Assembly (NCBI RefSeq): GCF_040115645.1
Contig: NW_027096053.1
Location: forward strand, 403,271 to 467,270
Length of the DNA stretch: 64,000 nt
Reading direction: 5' to 3'
Source of the DNA: Euwallacea fornicatus
Taxonomy: Eukaryota > Arthropoda > Insecta > Coleoptera > Curculionidae
Made by a program: the position numbers and the translations under genes. This document shows positions 22,413 to 35,023 of the stretch, one piece after another; within the stretch, counting starts at the first letter, position 1; the number at the start of each line of letters is the position of its first letter. The notes beneath the pieces are model-generated. The model was not told the origin of the DNA and did not search any database. It saw only the letters and a program-made list of their open reading frames with translations.

Positions 22413-25196
22413 TCTTTAACATGGCTAATAAGGCTTCATTCGGTTTTGGTGAGTTTTCTAGAAAACGAGTAATTTATGTGCTCAAACACACATCTTTCGT
22501 GACTTTTCAAGATTTGAACCTCTGTAACTTCGGCAAATGAGCTACAAATGCCTTAAAAATTTGACCATAGGATCACCTCGACGAGCTCTTTAACATGGCT
22601 AATAAGGCTTCATTCGGTTTTGGTGAGTTTTCTAGAAAACGAGTAATTTATGTGCTCAAACACACATCTTTCGTGACTTATCAAGATTTGAACCTCTGTA
22701 ACTTCGGCAAATGAGCTCCAAATGCCTTCACAATTTGACCATAGGATCACCTCGACGAGATCTTTAACATGGCTAATAAGGCTTCATTCGGTTTTGGTGA
22801 GTTTTCTAGACAACGAGTAATTTATGTGCTCAAACACACATCTTTCATGACTTTTCAAGATTTGAACCTCTGTAACTTCGGCAAATGAGCTCCAAATGCC
22901 TTCAAAATTTGACCATAGGATCACCTCGACGAGCTCTTTAACATGGCTAATAAGGCTTCATTCGGTTTTGGTGAGTTTTCTAGAAAACGAGTAATTTATG
23001 TGCTCAAACACACATCTTTCGTGACTTTTCAAGATTTGAACCTCTGTAACTTCGGCAAATGAGCTACAAATGCCTTAAAAATTTGACCATAGGATCACAT
23101 CGACGAGCTCTTTAACATGGCTAATAAGGCTTCATTCGGTTTTGGTGAGTTTTCTAGAAAACGAGTAATTTATGTGCTCAAACACACATCTTTCGTGACT
23201 TTTCAAGATTTGAACCTCTGTAACTTCGGCAAATGAGCTCCAAATGCCTTAAAAATTTGACCATAGGATCACATCGACGAGCTCTTTAACATGGCTAATA
23301 AGGCTTCATTCGGTTTTGGTGAGTTTTCTAGAAAACGAGTAATTTATGTGCTCAAACACACATCTTTCGTGACTTTTCAAGATTTGAACCTCTGTAACTT
23401 CGGCAAATGAGCTCCAAATGCCTTAAAAATTTGACCATAGGATCACATCGACGAGCTCTTTAACATGGCTAATAAGGCTTCATTCGGTTTTGGTGAGTTT
23501 TCTAGAAAACGAGTAATTTATGTGCTCAAACACACATCTGTCGTGACTTTTCAAGATTTGAACCTCTGTAACTTCGGCAATTGAGCTCCAAATGCCTTCA
23601 CAATTTGACCATAGGATCACCTCGACGAGCTCTTTAACATGGCTAATAAGGCTTCATTCGGTTTTGGTGACTTTTCTAGAAAACGAGTAATTTATGTGCT
23701 CAAACACACATCTTTCGTGACTTATCAAAATTTGATTCTCAGGAACTTCGGAAAATGAGCTCGAAATGCCTTCAAAATTTGACCATAGGATCACCTCGAC
23801 GAGCTCTTTAACATGGCTAATAAGGCTTCATTCGGTTTTGGTGAGTTTTCTAGAAAACGAGTAATTTATGTGCTCAAACACACATCTTTCGTGACTTTTC
23901 AAGATTTGAACCTCCGTAACTTTGGCGAATGTGCTCCAAATACCTTCAAAATTTGACCATAGAATCACCTCGACGAGCTCTTTAACATGGCTAATAAGGC
24001 TTCATTCGGTTTTGGTGAGTTTTCTAGAAAACGAGTAATTTATGTGCTCAAACACACATCTGTCGTGACTTTTCAAGATTTGAACCTCCGTAACTTTGGT
24101 AAATGTGCTCCAAATATCTTCAAAGTTTGACCATAGAATCACCTCGACGAGCTCTTTAACAAGACTAATAAGGCTTCATTGTATCTTGGTGAGTTTTCTA
24201 GAAAACGAGTAATTTATGTGCTCAAACACACATCTTTCGTGACTTTTCAAGATTTGAACCTCCGTAACTTTGGCGAATGTGCTCCAAATACCTTCAAAAT
24301 TTGACCATAGAATCACCTCGACGAGCTCTTTAACATGGCTAATAAGGCTTCATTCGGTTTTGGTGAGTTTTCTAGAAAACGAGTAATTTATGTGCTCACA
24401 CACACATCTTTCGTGACTTATCAAGATTTGATTCTCAGGAACTTCGGAAAATGAGCTCGAAATGCCTTCAAAATTTGACCATCGAATCTCCTCGACGAGC
24501 TCTTTAACTTGACTAATAAGGCTTCATTGTATCTTGGTGAGTTTTCTAGAAAATGAGTAATTTATGTGCTCAAACACACATCTGTCGTGACTTTTCAAGA
24601 TTTGAACCTCTGTAACTTCGGCAAATGAGCTCCAAATGCCTTCAAAATTTGACCATAGAATCACCTCGACGAGCTCTTTAACATGGCTAATAAGGCTTCA
24701 TTCGGTTTTGGTGAGTTTTCTAGAAAACGAGTAATTTATGTGCTCAAACACACATCTTTCGTGACTTATCAAGATTTGATTCTCAGGAACTTCAGAAAAT
24801 GAGCTCGAAATGCCTTCAAAATTTGACCATCGAATCTCCTCGACGAGCTCTTTAACTTGACTAATAAGGCTTCATTGTATCTTGGTGAGTTTTCTAGCAA
24901 ACGAGTAATTTATGTGCTCAAACACACATCTGTCGTGACTTTTCAAGATTTGAACCTCTGTAACTTCGGCAAATGAGCTCCAAATGCCTTCAAAATTTAA
25001 CCATAGGATCACCTCGACGAGCTCTTTAACATGGCTAATAAGGCTTCATTCGGTTTTGGTGAGTTTTCTAGAAAACGAGTAATTTATGTGCTCAAACACA
25101 CATCTTTCATGACTTTTCAAGATTTGAACCTCTGTAACTTCGGCAAATGAGCTCCAAATGCCTTCACAATTTGACCATAGGATCACCTCGACGAGA
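22413..25196 (+). repeat. 16-monomer (2,784 bp) tandem duplication, copy 1
   Basis: Sequence from 22413 is repeated from 25197 with no gap, and identity runs 50 bp past the copy junction to 25246/28030. The edges are GAGCTC at 22412 against GAGATC at 25196, and TAGAAAAC at 25247 against TAGACAAC at 28031. No internal difference was found at the positions compared. Exact abutment with a microhomologous overlap is the signature of a single unequal crossover. Confidence 0.85.
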
Positions 25197-27980
25197 TCTT
25201 TAACATGGCTAATAAGGCTTCATTCGGTTTTGGTGAGTTTTCTAGAAAACGAGTAATTTATGTGCTCAAACACACATCTTTCGTGACTTTTCAAGATTTG
25301 AACCTCTGTAACTTCGGCAAATGAGCTACAAATGCCTTAAAAATTTGACCATAGGATCACCTCGACGAGCTCTTTAACATGGCTAATAAGGCTTCATTCG
25401 GTTTTGGTGAGTTTTCTAGAAAACGAGTAATTTATGTGCTCAAACACACATCTTTCGTGACTTATCAAGATTTGAACCTCTGTAACTTCGGCAAATGAGC
25501 TCCAAATGCCTTCACAATTTGACCATAGGATCACCTCGACGAGATCTTTAACATGGCTAATAAGGCTTCATTCGGTTTTGGTGAGTTTTCTAGACAACGA
25601 GTAATTTATGTGCTCAAACACACATCTTTCATGACTTTTCAAGATTTGAACCTCTGTAACTTCGGCAAATGAGCTCCAAATGCCTTCAAAATTTGACCAT
25701 AGGATCACCTCGACGAGCTCTTTAACATGGCTAATAAGGCTTCATTCGGTTTTGGTGAGTTTTCTAGAAAACGAGTAATTTATGTGCTCAAACACACATC
25801 TTTCGTGACTTTTCAAGATTTGAACCTCTGTAACTTCGGCAAATGAGCTACAAATGCCTTAAAAATTTGACCATAGGATCACATCGACGAGCTCTTTAAC
25901 ATGGCTAATAAGGCTTCATTCGGTTTTGGTGAGTTTTCTAGAAAACGAGTAATTTATGTGCTCAAACACACATCTTTCGTGACTTTTCAAGATTTGAACC
26001 TCTGTAACTTCGGCAAATGAGCTCCAAATGCCTTAAAAATTTGACCATAGGATCACATCGACGAGCTCTTTAACATGGCTAATAAGGCTTCATTCGGTTT
26101 TGGTGAGTTTTCTAGAAAACGAGTAATTTATGTGCTCAAACACACATCTTTCGTGACTTTTCAAGATTTGAACCTCTGTAACTTCGGCAAATGAGCTCCA
26201 AATGCCTTAAAAATTTGACCATAGGATCACATCGACGAGCTCTTTAACATGGCTAATAAGGCTTCATTCGGTTTTGGTGAGTTTTCTAGAAAACGAGTAA
26301 TTTATGTGCTCAAACACACATCTGTCGTGACTTTTCAAGATTTGAACCTCTGTAACTTCGGCAATTGAGCTCCAAATGCCTTCACAATTTGACCATAGGA
26401 TCACCTCGACGAGCTCTTTAACATGGCTAATAAGGCTTCATTCGGTTTTGGTGACTTTTCTAGAAAACGAGTAATTTATGTGCTCAAACACACATCTTTC
26501 GTGACTTATCAAAATTTGATTCTCAGGAACTTCGGAAAATGAGCTCGAAATGCCTTCAAAATTTGACCATAGGATCACCTCGACGAGCTCTTTAACATGG
26601 CTAATAAGGCTTCATTCGGTTTTGGTGAGTTTTCTAGAAAACGAGTAATTTATGTGCTCAAACACACATCTTTCGTGACTTTTCAAGATTTGAACCTCCG
26701 TAACTTTGGCGAATGTGCTCCAAATACCTTCAAAATTTGACCATAGAATCACCTCGACGAGCTCTTTAACATGGCTAATAAGGCTTCATTCGGTTTTGGT
26801 GAGTTTTCTAGAAAACGAGTAATTTATGTGCTCAAACACACATCTGTCGTGACTTTTCAAGATTTGAACCTCCGTAACTTTGGTAAATGTGCTCCAAATA
26901 TCTTCAAAGTTTGACCATAGAATCACCTCGACGAGCTCTTTAACAAGACTAATAAGGCTTCATTGTATCTTGGTGAGTTTTCTAGAAAACGAGTAATTTA
27001 TGTGCTCAAACACACATCTTTCGTGACTTTTCAAGATTTGAACCTCCGTAACTTTGGCGAATGTGCTCCAAATACCTTCAAAATTTGACCATAGAATCAC
27101 CTCGACGAGCTCTTTAACATGGCTAATAAGGCTTCATTCGGTTTTGGTGAGTTTTCTAGAAAACGAGTAATTTATGTGCTCACACACACATCTTTCGTGA
27201 CTTATCAAGATTTGATTCTCAGGAACTTCGGAAAATGAGCTCGAAATGCCTTCAAAATTTGACCATCGAATCTCCTCGACGAGCTCTTTAACTTGACTAA
27301 TAAGGCTTCATTGTATCTTGGTGAGTTTTCTAGAAAATGAGTAATTTATGTGCTCAAACACACATCTGTCGTGACTTTTCAAGATTTGAACCTCTGTAAC
27401 TTCGGCAAATGAGCTCCAAATGCCTTCAAAATTTGACCATAGAATCACCTCGACGAGCTCTTTAACATGGCTAATAAGGCTTCATTCGGTTTTGGTGAGT
27501 TTTCTAGAAAACGAGTAATTTATGTGCTCAAACACACATCTTTCGTGACTTATCAAGATTTGATTCTCAGGAACTTCAGAAAATGAGCTCGAAATGCCTT
27601 CAAAATTTGACCATCGAATCTCCTCGACGAGCTCTTTAACTTGACTAATAAGGCTTCATTGTATCTTGGTGAGTTTTCTAGCAAACGAGTAATTTATGTG
27701 CTCAAACACACATCTGTCGTGACTTTTCAAGATTTGAACCTCTGTAACTTCGGCAAATGAGCTCCAAATGCCTTCAAAATTTAACCATAGGATCACCTCG
27801 ACGAGCTCTTTAACATGGCTAATAAGGCTTCATTCGGTTTTGGTGAGTTTTCTAGAAAACGAGTAATTTATGTGCTCAAACACACATCTTTCATGACTTT
27901 TCAAGATTTGAACCTCTGTAACTTCGGCAAATGAGCTCCAAATGCCTTCACAATTTGACCATAGGATCACCTCGACGAGA
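25197..27980 (+). repeat. 16-monomer (2,784 bp) tandem duplication, copy 2
   Basis: Carries the same markers as copy 1: AACTTCAGAAAATG (near 27574), GTGCTCACACACAC (near 27176), GACTTATCAAAATTTG (near 26510) and the ATCTTCAAAGTTTG monomer (near 26900). The copy ends where the 5-monomer duplication is already under way, so the two duplications overlap by about 180 bp. Confidence 0.85.
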
Positions 27981-28667
27981 TCTTTAACATGGCTAATAAG
28001 GCTTCATTCGGTTTTGGTGAGTTTTCTAGACAACGAGTAATTTATGTGCTCAAACACACATCTTTCATGACTTTTCAAGATTTGAACCTCTGTAACTTCG
28101 GCAAATGAGCTCCAAATGCCTTCACAATTTGACCATAGGATCACCTCGACGAGATCTTTAACATGGCTAATAAGGCTTCATTCGGTTTTGGTGAGTTTTC
28201 TAGAAAACGAGTAATTTATGTGCTCAAACACACATCTTTCGTGACTTTTCAAGATTTGAACCTCTGTAACTTCGGCAAATGAGCTACAAATGCCTTAAAA
28301 ATTTGACCATAGGATCACATCGACGAGCTCTTTAACATGGCTAATAAGGCTTCATTCGGTTTTGGTGAGTTTTCTAGAAAACGAGTAATTTATGTGCTCA
28401 AACACACATCTTTCGTGACTTTTCAAGATTTGAACCTCTGTAACTTCGGCAAATGAGCTCCAAATGCCTTAAAAATTTGACCATAGGATCACATCGACGA
28501 GCTCTTTAACATGGCTAATAAGGCTTCATTCGGTTTTGGTGAGTTTTCTAGAAAACGAGTAATTTATGTGCTCAAACACACATCTTTCGTGACTTTTCAA
28601 GATTTGAACCTCTGTAACTTCGGCAAATGAGCTCCAAATGCCTTAAAAATTTGACCATAGGATCACA
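27798..28667 (+). repeat. 5-monomer (870 bp) tandem duplication, copy 1
   Basis: Five monomers in the order GAGATC, TAGACAAC with GAGATC, CTACAAATG, and two TAAAAATTT units. Repeated directly at 28668-29537, with identity continuing to 29629. The edges are CACCTC at 27797 against CACATC at 28667, and ATCTTTC at 28760 against ATCTGTC at 29630. Confidence 0.85.
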
Positions 28668-29537
28668 TCGACGAGCTCTTTAACATGGCTAATAAGGCTT
28701 CATTCGGTTTTGGTGAGTTTTCTAGAAAACGAGTAATTTATGTGCTCAAACACACATCTTTCATGACTTTTCAAGATTTGAACCTCTGTAACTTCGGCAA
28801 ATGAGCTCCAAATGCCTTCACAATTTGACCATAGGATCACCTCGACGAGATCTTTAACATGGCTAATAAGGCTTCATTCGGTTTTGGTGAGTTTTCTAGA
28901 CAACGAGTAATTTATGTGCTCAAACACACATCTTTCATGACTTTTCAAGATTTGAACCTCTGTAACTTCGGCAAATGAGCTCCAAATGCCTTCACAATTT
29001 GACCATAGGATCACCTCGACGAGATCTTTAACATGGCTAATAAGGCTTCATTCGGTTTTGGTGAGTTTTCTAGAAAACGAGTAATTTATGTGCTCAAACA
29101 CACATCTTTCGTGACTTTTCAAGATTTGAACCTCTGTAACTTCGGCAAATGAGCTACAAATGCCTTAAAAATTTGACCATAGGATCACATCGACGAGCTC
29201 TTTAACATGGCTAATAAGGCTTCATTCGGTTTTGGTGAGTTTTCTAGAAAACGAGTAATTTATGTGCTCAAACACACATCTTTCGTGACTTTTCAAGATT
29301 TGAACCTCTGTAACTTCGGCAAATGAGCTCCAAATGCCTTAAAAATTTGACCATAGGATCACATCGACGAGCTCTTTAACATGGCTAATAAGGCTTCATT
29401 CGGTTTTGGTGAGTTTTCTAGAAAACGAGTAATTTATGTGCTCAAACACACATCTTTCGTGACTTTTCAAGATTTGAACCTCTGTAACTTCGGCAAATGA
29501 GCTCCAAATGCCTTAAAAATTTGACCATAGGATCACA
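28668..29537 (+). repeat. 5-monomer (870 bp) tandem duplication, copy 2
   Basis: Second copy, followed at about 29585 by the ATCTGTCG/GGCAATTGAG monomer that also follows the same string in block A (about 14271) and in the 14- and 16-monomer repeats. The duplication was therefore added inside an existing order of monomers. Confidence 0.85.
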
Positions 29538-30126
29538 TCGACGAGCTCTTTAACATGGCTAATAAGGCTTCATTCGGTTTTGGTGAGTTTTCTAGAAAAC
29601 GAGTAATTTATGTGCTCAAACACACATCTGTCGTGACTTTTCAAGATTTGAACCTCTGTAACTTCGGCAATTGAGCTCCAAATGCCTTCACAATTTGACC
29701 ATAGGATCACCTCGACGAGCTCTTTAACATGGCTAATAAGGCTTCATTCGGTTTTGGTGACTTTTCTAGAAAACGAGTAATTTATGTGCTCAAACACACA
29801 TCTTTCGTGACTTTTCAAGATTTGATTCTCAGGAACTTCGGAAAATGAGCTCGAAATGCCTTCAAAATTTGACCATCGAATCTCCTCGACGAGCTCTTTA
29901 ACTTGACTAACAAGGCTTCATTGTATCTTGGTGAGTTTTCTAGAAAACCAGAAATTTATGTGCTCAAACACACATCTGTCGTGACTTTTCAAGATTTGAA
30001 CCTCTTTAACTTCGGCAAATGAGCTCCAAATGCCTTCAAAATTTGACCATAGGATCACCTAGACGAGCTCTTTAACATGACTAACAAGGCTTCATTGTAT
30101 CTTGGTGAGTTTTCTAGAAAACCAGA
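29538..30126 (+). repeat. Block A-like linker
   Basis: GTGACTTTTC divergent monomer with TTTTCAAG (near 29760-29900), then a CTCTTTAACTTCGG plus CACCTAGACG monomer. This order matches 14435-14790 in block A and 54797-55150 in A', except that CTCGACGTGC is CTCGACGAGC here. It is a third copy of that junction. Confidence 0.7.
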
Positions 30127-32562
30127 AATTTATGTGCTCAAACACACATCTGTCGTGACTTTTCAAGATTTGAACCTCTGTAACTTCGGCAATTGAGCTC
30201 CAAATGCCTTCAAAATTTGACCATAGGATCACCTCGACGAGCTCTTTAACAAGACTAATAAGGCTTCATTGTATCTTGGTGAGTTTTCTAGAAAACGAGT
30301 AATTTATGTGCTCAAACACACATCTGTCGTGACTTTTCAAGATTTGAACCTCCGTAACTTTGGTAAATGTGCCCCAAATACCTTCAAAATTTGACCATAG
30401 AATCACCACGACGAGCTCTTTAACATGACTAATAAGGCTTCATTGTATCTTGGTGAGTTTTCTAGCAAACGAGTAATTTATGTGCTCAAACACACATCTG
30501 TCGTGACTTTTCAAGATTTGAACCTCCGTAACTTTGGTAAATGTGCTCCAAATACCTTCAAAATTTGACCATAGAATCACCTCGACGAGCTCTTTAACAT
30601 GGCTAATAAGGCTTCATTCGGTTTTTGTGAGTTTTCTAGAAAACGAGTAATTTATGTGCTCAAACACACATCTTTCATGACTTTTCAAGATTTGAACCTC
30701 TGTAACTTCGGCAAATGAGCTCCAAATGCCTTCAAAATTTGACCATAGGATCACCTCGACGAGCTCTTTAACATGACTAATAAGGCTTTATTGTATCTTG
30801 GTGAGTTTTCAAGAAAACCAGAAATTTATGTGCTCAAACACACATCTGTCGTGACTTTTCAAGATTTGAACCTCTGTAACTTCGGCAAATGAGCTCCAAA
30901 TGCCTTCAAAATTTGACCATAGGATCACCTCGACGAGCTCTTTAACATGGCTAATAAGGCTTCATTCGGTTTTGGTGACTTTTCTAGAAAACGAGTAATT
31001 TATGTGCTCAAACACACATCTTTCGTGACTTATCAAAATTTGATTCTCAGGAACTTCGGAAAATGAGCTCGAAATGCCTTCAAAATTTGACCATAGGATC
31101 ACCTCGACGAGCTCTTTAACATGGCTAATAAGGCTTCATTCGGTTTTGGTGAGTTTTCTAGAAAACGAGTAATTTATGTGCTCAAACACACATCTGTCGT
31201 GACTTTTCAAGATTTGAACCTCTGTAACTTCGGCAAATGAGCTCCAAATGCCTTCAAAATTTGACCATAGAATCACCTCGACGAGCTCTTTAACATGACT
31301 AAGAAGGCTTCATTGTATCTTGGTGAGTTTTCTAGAAAACCAGAAATTTATGTGCTCAAACACACATCTGTCGTGACTTTTCAAGATTTGAACCTCTGTA
31401 ACTTCGGCAATTGAGCTCCAAATGCCTTCACAATTTGACCATAGGATCACCTCGACGAGCTCTTTAACATGGCTAATAAGGCTTCATTCGGTTTTGGTGA
31501 GTTTTCTAGAAAACGAGTAATTTATGTGCTCAAACACACATCTTTCGTGACTTTTCAAGATTTGAACCTCCGTAACTTTGGCGAATGTGCTCCAAATACC
31601 TTCAAAATTTGACCATAGAATCACCTCGACGAGCTCTTTAACATGGCTAATAAGGCTTCATTCGGTTTTGGTGAGTTTTCTAGAAAACGAGTAATTTATG
31701 TGCTCAAACACACATCTGTCGTGACTTTTCAAGATTTGAACCTCCGTAACTTTGGTAAATGTGCTCCAAATATCTTCAAAGTTTGACCATAGAATCACCT
31801 CGACGAGCTCTTTAACAAGACTAATAAGGCTTCATTGTATCTTGGTGAGTTTTCTAGAAAACGAGTAATTTATGTGCTCAAACACACATCTTTCGTGACT
31901 TTTCAAGATTTGAACCTCCGTAACTTTGGCGAATGTGCTCCAAATACCTTCAAAATTTGACCATAGAATCACCTCGACGAGCTCTTTAACATGGCTAATA
32001 AGGCTTCATTCGGTTTTGGTGAGTTTTCTAGAAAACGAGTAATTTATGTGCTCACACACACATCTTTCGTGACTTATCAAGATTTGATTCTCAGGAACTT
32101 CGGAAAATGAGCTCGAAATGCCTTCAAAATTTGACCATCGAATCTCCTCGACGAGCTCTTTAACTTGACTAATAAGGCTTCATTGTATCTTGGTGAGTTT
32201 TCTAGAAAATGAGTAATTTATGTGCTCAAACATACATCTGTCGTGACTTTTCAAGATTTGAACCTCTGTAACTTCGGCAAATGAGCTCCAAATGCCTTCA
32301 AAATTTGACCATAGAATCACCTCGACGAGCTCTTTAACATGGCTAATAAGGCTTCATTCGGTTTTGGTGAGTTTTCTAGAAAACGAGTAATTTATGTGCT
32401 CAAACACACATCTTTCGTGACTTTTCAAGATTTGAACCTCCGTAACTTTGGCAAATGTGCTCCAAATATCTTCAAAATTTGACCATAGAATCACCTCGAC
32501 GAGCTCTTTAACAAGACTAATAAGGCTTCATTGTATCTTGGTGAGTTTTCTAGAAAACGAGT
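30127..32562 (+). repeat. 14-monomer (2,436 bp) tandem duplication, copy 1
   Basis: Repeated without gap from 32563; identity spans 30127-32587 against 32563-35023. Private markers shared by both copies are CGGTTTTTGTGAG (30621, 33057), GGCTTTATTG (near 30785, 33221), GAGTTTTCAAGAAAACC (near 30802, 33238) and AAACATACATC (near 32228, 34664). The left boundary is the change from CCAGAAATTT to CGAGTAATTT inside a monomer. Confidence 0.88.
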
Positions 32563-35023
32563 AATTTATGTGCTCAAACACACATCTGTCGTGACTTTTC
32601 AAGATTTGAACCTCTGTAACTTCGGCAATTGAGCTCCAAATGCCTTCAAAATTTGACCATAGGATCACCTCGACGAGCTCTTTAACAAGACTAATAAGGC
32701 TTCATTGTATCTTGGTGAGTTTTCTAGAAAACGAGTAATTTATGTGCTCAAACACACATCTGTCGTGACTTTTCAAGATTTGAACCTCCGTAACTTTGGT
32801 AAATGTGCCCCAAATACCTTCAAAATTTGACCATAGAATCACCACGACGAGCTCTTTAACATGACTAATAAGGCTTCATTGTATCTTGGTGAGTTTTCTA
32901 GCAAACGAGTAATTTATGTGCTCAAACACACATCTGTCGTGACTTTTCAAGATTTGAACCTCCGTAACTTTGGTAAATGTGCTCCAAATACCTTCAAAAT
33001 TTGACCATAGAATCACCTCGACGAGCTCTTTAACATGGCTAATAAGGCTTCATTCGGTTTTTGTGAGTTTTCTAGAAAACGAGTAATTTATGTGCTCAAA
33101 CACACATCTTTCATGACTTTTCAAGATTTGAACCTCTGTAACTTCGGCAAATGAGCTCCAAATGCCTTCAAAATTTGACCATAGGATCACCTCGACGAGC
33201 TCTTTAACATGACTAATAAGGCTTTATTGTATCTTGGTGAGTTTTCAAGAAAACCAGAAATTTATGTGCTCAAACACACATCTGTCGTGACTTTTCAAGA
33301 TTTGAACCTCTGTAACTTCGGCAAATGAGCTCCAAATGCCTTCAAAATTTGACCATAGGATCACCTCGACGAGCTCTTTAACATGGCTAATAAGGCTTCA
33401 TTCGGTTTTGGTGACTTTTCTAGAAAACGAGTAATTTATGTGCTCAAACACACATCTTTCGTGACTTATCAAAATTTGATTCTCAGGAACTTCGGAAAAT
33501 GAGCTCGAAATGCCTTCAAAATTTGACCATAGGATCACCTCGACGAGCTCTTTAACATGGCTAATAAGGCTTCATTCGGTTTTGGTGAGTTTTCTAGAAA
33601 ACGAGTAATTTATGTGCTCAAACACACATCTGTCGTGACTTTTCAAGATTTGAACCTCTGTAACTTCGGCAAATGAGCTCCAAATGCCTTCAAAATTTGA
33701 CCATAGAATCACCTCGACGAGCTCTTTAACATGACTAAGAAGGCTTCATTGTATCTTGGTGAGTTTTCTAGAAAACCAGAAATTTATGTGCTCAAACACA
33801 CATCTGTCGTGACTTTTCAAGATTTGAACCTCTGTAACTTCGGCAATTGAGCTCCAAATGCCTTCACAATTTGACCATAGGATCACCTCGACGAGCTCTT
33901 TAACATGGCTAATAAGGCTTCATTCGGTTTTGGTGAGTTTTCTAGAAAACGAGTAATTTATGTGCTCAAACACACATCTTTCGTGACTTTTCAAGATTTG
34001 AACCTCCGTAACTTTGGCGAATGTGCTCCAAATACCTTCAAAATTTGACCATAGAATCACCTCGACGAGCTCTTTAACATGGCTAATAAGGCTTCATTCG
34101 GTTTTGGTGAGTTTTCTAGAAAACGAGTAATTTATGTGCTCAAACACACATCTGTCGTGACTTTTCAAGATTTGAACCTCCGTAACTTTGGTAAATGTGC
34201 TCCAAATATCTTCAAAGTTTGACCATAGAATCACCTCGACGAGCTCTTTAACAAGACTAATAAGGCTTCATTGTATCTTGGTGAGTTTTCTAGAAAACGA
34301 GTAATTTATGTGCTCAAACACACATCTTTCGTGACTTTTCAAGATTTGAACCTCCGTAACTTTGGCGAATGTGCTCCAAATACCTTCAAAATTTGACCAT
34401 AGAATCACCTCGACGAGCTCTTTAACATGGCTAATAAGGCTTCATTCGGTTTTGGTGAGTTTTCTAGAAAACGAGTAATTTATGTGCTCACACACACATC
34501 TTTCGTGACTTATCAAGATTTGATTCTCAGGAACTTCGGAAAATGAGCTCGAAATGCCTTCAAAATTTGACCATCGAATCTCCTCGACGAGCTCTTTAAC
34601 TTGACTAATAAGGCTTCATTGTATCTTGGTGAGTTTTCTAGAAAATGAGTAATTTATGTGCTCAAACATACATCTGTCGTGACTTTTCAAGATTTGAACC
34701 TCTGTAACTTCGGCAAATGAGCTCCAAATGCCTTCAAAATTTGACCATAGAATCACCTCGACGAGCTCTTTAACATGGCTAATAAGGCTTCATTCGGTTT
34801 TGGTGAGTTTTCTAGAAAACGAGTAATTTATGTGCTCAAACACACATCTTTCGTGACTTTTCAAGATTTGAACCTCCGTAACTTTGGCAAATGTGCTCCA
34901 AATATCTTCAAAATTTGACCATAGAATCACCTCGACGAGCTCTTTAACAAGACTAATAAGGCTTCATTGTATCTTGGTGAGTTTTCTAGAAAACGAGTAA
35001 TTTATGTGCTCAAACACACATCT
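32563..35023 (+). repeat. 14-monomer (2,436 bp) tandem duplication, copy 2
   Basis: Copy 2 plus 25 bp of overlap. It ends where ATCTTTCG (35024) replaces the ATCTGTCG at 32588. The markers listed for copy 1 are found nowhere else in the window, so these two copies are each other's closest relatives and the event is among the most recent visible. Confidence 0.88.
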
